Positions 13,794 through 14,986 of a stretch of DNA of 14,986 nucleotides are shown here, one piece after another (within the stretch, counting starts at the first letter, position 1; each line of letters starts with the position of its first letter). The position numbers and the translations under genes are program-made. Source of the stretch: Boseongicola sp. SB0675_bin_26 (GTDB taxonomy: Bacteria > Pseudomonadota > Alphaproteobacteria > Rhodobacterales > Rhodobacteraceae); contig VYCX01000252.1 of the NCBI GenBank assembly GCA_009843725.1, positions 1-14,986 of the forward strand, given 5' to 3'. Under the pieces are notes generated by a model. The model was given only the letters and a program-made list of their open reading frames with translations, did not search any database and was not told where the DNA came from.

Positions 13794-14986
13794 GTGCGTC
13801 GGGTTGTCATCACCGGATCCGGAACGATCAATCCTCTCGGCCATTCAGTGCCCGAAACCTATGAAGCCATGCGCGAGGGGCGGTGCGGAATTGGCGAACT
13901 GGACATTCGTGACGTCGAGCGCCTTTCGATCCGGATCGGAGGGCAGGTCAAGGGGTACAATCCGGATCAGCGGTTCAATCGCCAGCAGCAGGCCCTGTAT
14001 GACAGGTTCACACAGTTCACACTGATCGCCGCAGAGGAGGCGATTGCACAGTCCGGGCTTGAATTCTCCGGCCATGTCGCCGCTGAATCGGGAGTCGTTC
14101 TTGGCACTTCCGGCGGCGGTCTCAACACGCAGGACGAGAACTACCGGGCCGTGTACGAAGAGGGCAAGAATCGGGTTCATCCCTTCATCGTCCCGAAGCT
14201 CATGAACAATTCGGCAGCGAGCCACGTGTCGATGAATTACAATCTCAAGGGGCCGTCCTTCACTGTCGCGACGGCATGCGCCTCTTCGAACCATGCCATG
14301 GGCCAGGCCTTCTGGTTGATTCGGTCCGGCGCGGCCACCGCTATCGTGACGGGCGGATCGGAAAGCATGCTCTGCTTCGGCGGCGTGAAGGCCTGGGAAG
14401 GTCTCCGCGTCATGTCGAAGGACGCATGTCGACCGTTCTCCGCCAACCGGAACGGGATGGTTCAGGGAGAGGGGGCAGGCATATTCGTGTTTGAGGAATT
14501 CGAGCATGCGAAGGCGCGGGGTGCGAACATCCTCGCCGAAGTCGTGGGATTCTCGATGACATCCGACGCGGCCGACATCGTGATGCCTTCCCAGCAGGGG
14601 GCAACGCGGGCCATCTCGGGCGCGCTGAAGGATGCACGCATCGGCGCCGAGAAGGTGGGGTACATCAATGCGCACGGCACGGGCACGGCGGCAAACGACA
14701 AGACCGAATGTGCCGCGGTGTCCAAAGTCTTCGGCCATCATGCGGACGAGGTCATGATTTCGTCGACCAAGTCGATGCACGGCCACCTGATCGGAGGCAC
14801 GGGCGCCGTGGAACTCCTTGCATGCCTCATGGCGCTCAATGACGGGGTGATCGCGCCCACGATCGGCTACGAGGAACCGGATCCGGAATGTTCCCTGGAC
14901 GTAGTTCCCAATGAAGCTCGCGAGGCAATGGTCTCCCATGTCCTGTCGAACGCGTTCGCCTTTGGCGGGCAGAACGCGGTGCTGGC
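13794..14986 (+). CDS. Beta-ketoacyl-ACP synthase, FabF-type (3' end outside window)
   Basis: The first 397 codons of a condensing enzyme that elongates acyl-ACP with malonyl-ACP in the cytoplasm. Translation is read from GTG at 13794, two bases after the ACP stop; the next codons RRVVITGSGTINPLG are the standard N-terminus, so coupling to the ACP gene is likely and no separate strong ribosome site is seen. The catalytic triad is present: Cys162 in FTVATACASS, His294 in INAHGTGT and His331 in KSMHGHLIGGTGAVE. KSMHGH replaces the usual KSMTGH. NAFAFGGQNAVL near the edge is the expected C-terminal motif (GFGGxNxxL), so only a few residues are missing. It is probably dedicated to the neighbouring ACP rather than a housekeeping FabF. 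Confidence 0.93.
   Translation, partial: MRRVVITGSGTINPLGHSVPETYEAMREGRCGIGELDIRDVERLSIRIGGQVKGYNPDQRFNRQQQALYDRFTQFTLIAAEEAIAQSGLEFSGHVAAESGVVLGTSGGGLNTQDENYRAVYEEGKNRVHPFIVPKLMNNSAASHVSMNYNLKGPSFTVATACASSNHAMGQAFWLIRSGAATAIVTGGSESMLCFGGVKAWEGLRVMSKDACRPFSANRNGMVQGEGAGIFVFEEFEHAKARGANILAEVVGFSMTSDAADIVMPSQQGATRAISGALKDARIGAEKVGYINAHGTGTAANDKTECAAVSKVFGHHADEVMISSTKSMHGHLIGGTGAVELLACLMALNDGVIAPTIGYEEPDPECSLDVVPNEAREAMVSHVLSNAFAFGGQNAVL

Noticed and set aside
13845..14939. 364-codon open frame on the minus strand
   Set aside because: Antisense to the ketoacyl-ACP synthase, whose catalytic residues are all on the + strand.

Overview
The window looks like a chromosomal segment from a marine-type alphaproteobacterium, most likely Rhodobacterales. 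That rests on the high G+C, the codon use, the protein sequences (LpxD with a long insert, an ACP carrying a PFNAN motif, a Tat-exported DUF882 protein) and the gene groupings. No rRNA, tRNA, CRISPR array or intact mobile element was seen.

Left part (1-7413), carbohydrate uptake. The window opens with the 3' end of a MalK-type ABC ATPase on the + strand. Facing it is a five-gene minus-strand operon, read from right to left: periplasmic sugar-binding protein (6098-4833), two MalF/MalG-type permeases (4720-3875 and 3878-3039), a complete MalK-type ATPase (3010-1970) and a cytoplasmic GH63-type glycosidase (1960-683). A LacI-family regulator is transcribed divergently from 6400. The intergenic region holds a near-perfect 16-bp palindrome just downstream of a consensus -35 for the operon, and a matching half-site just before the regulator gene. 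A coherent model is LacI-controlled import of a small glucoside or mannoside, possibly glucosylglycerate or mannosylglycerate, followed by hydrolysis in the cytoplasm. A 9-bp stem-loop separates the binding-protein gene from the permeases.

Middle (7414-7933), decayed DNA. Just after the regulator is a frameshifted remnant of a third MalK-type ATPase, recognisable in three successive reading frames.

Right part (7934-14986), envelope and lipid genes. A Tat-exported DUF882/YcbK-like peptidase (minus) is divergent from an amino-acid-type binding protein and a HisM/GlnP-type permease with no ATPase beside them. Then, all on +, come a large YcbB/LdtD-type L,D-transpeptidase, an LpxD-family acyltransferase, an acyl carrier protein and a FabF-type ketoacyl-ACP synthase cut by the window end. 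The last three are tightly spaced and probably form an operon supplying a dedicated acyl chain to an LpxD-type N-acylation step, next to peptidoglycan-remodelling genes. Long inverted repeats lie upstream of both the amino-acid binding protein and the L,D-transpeptidase.
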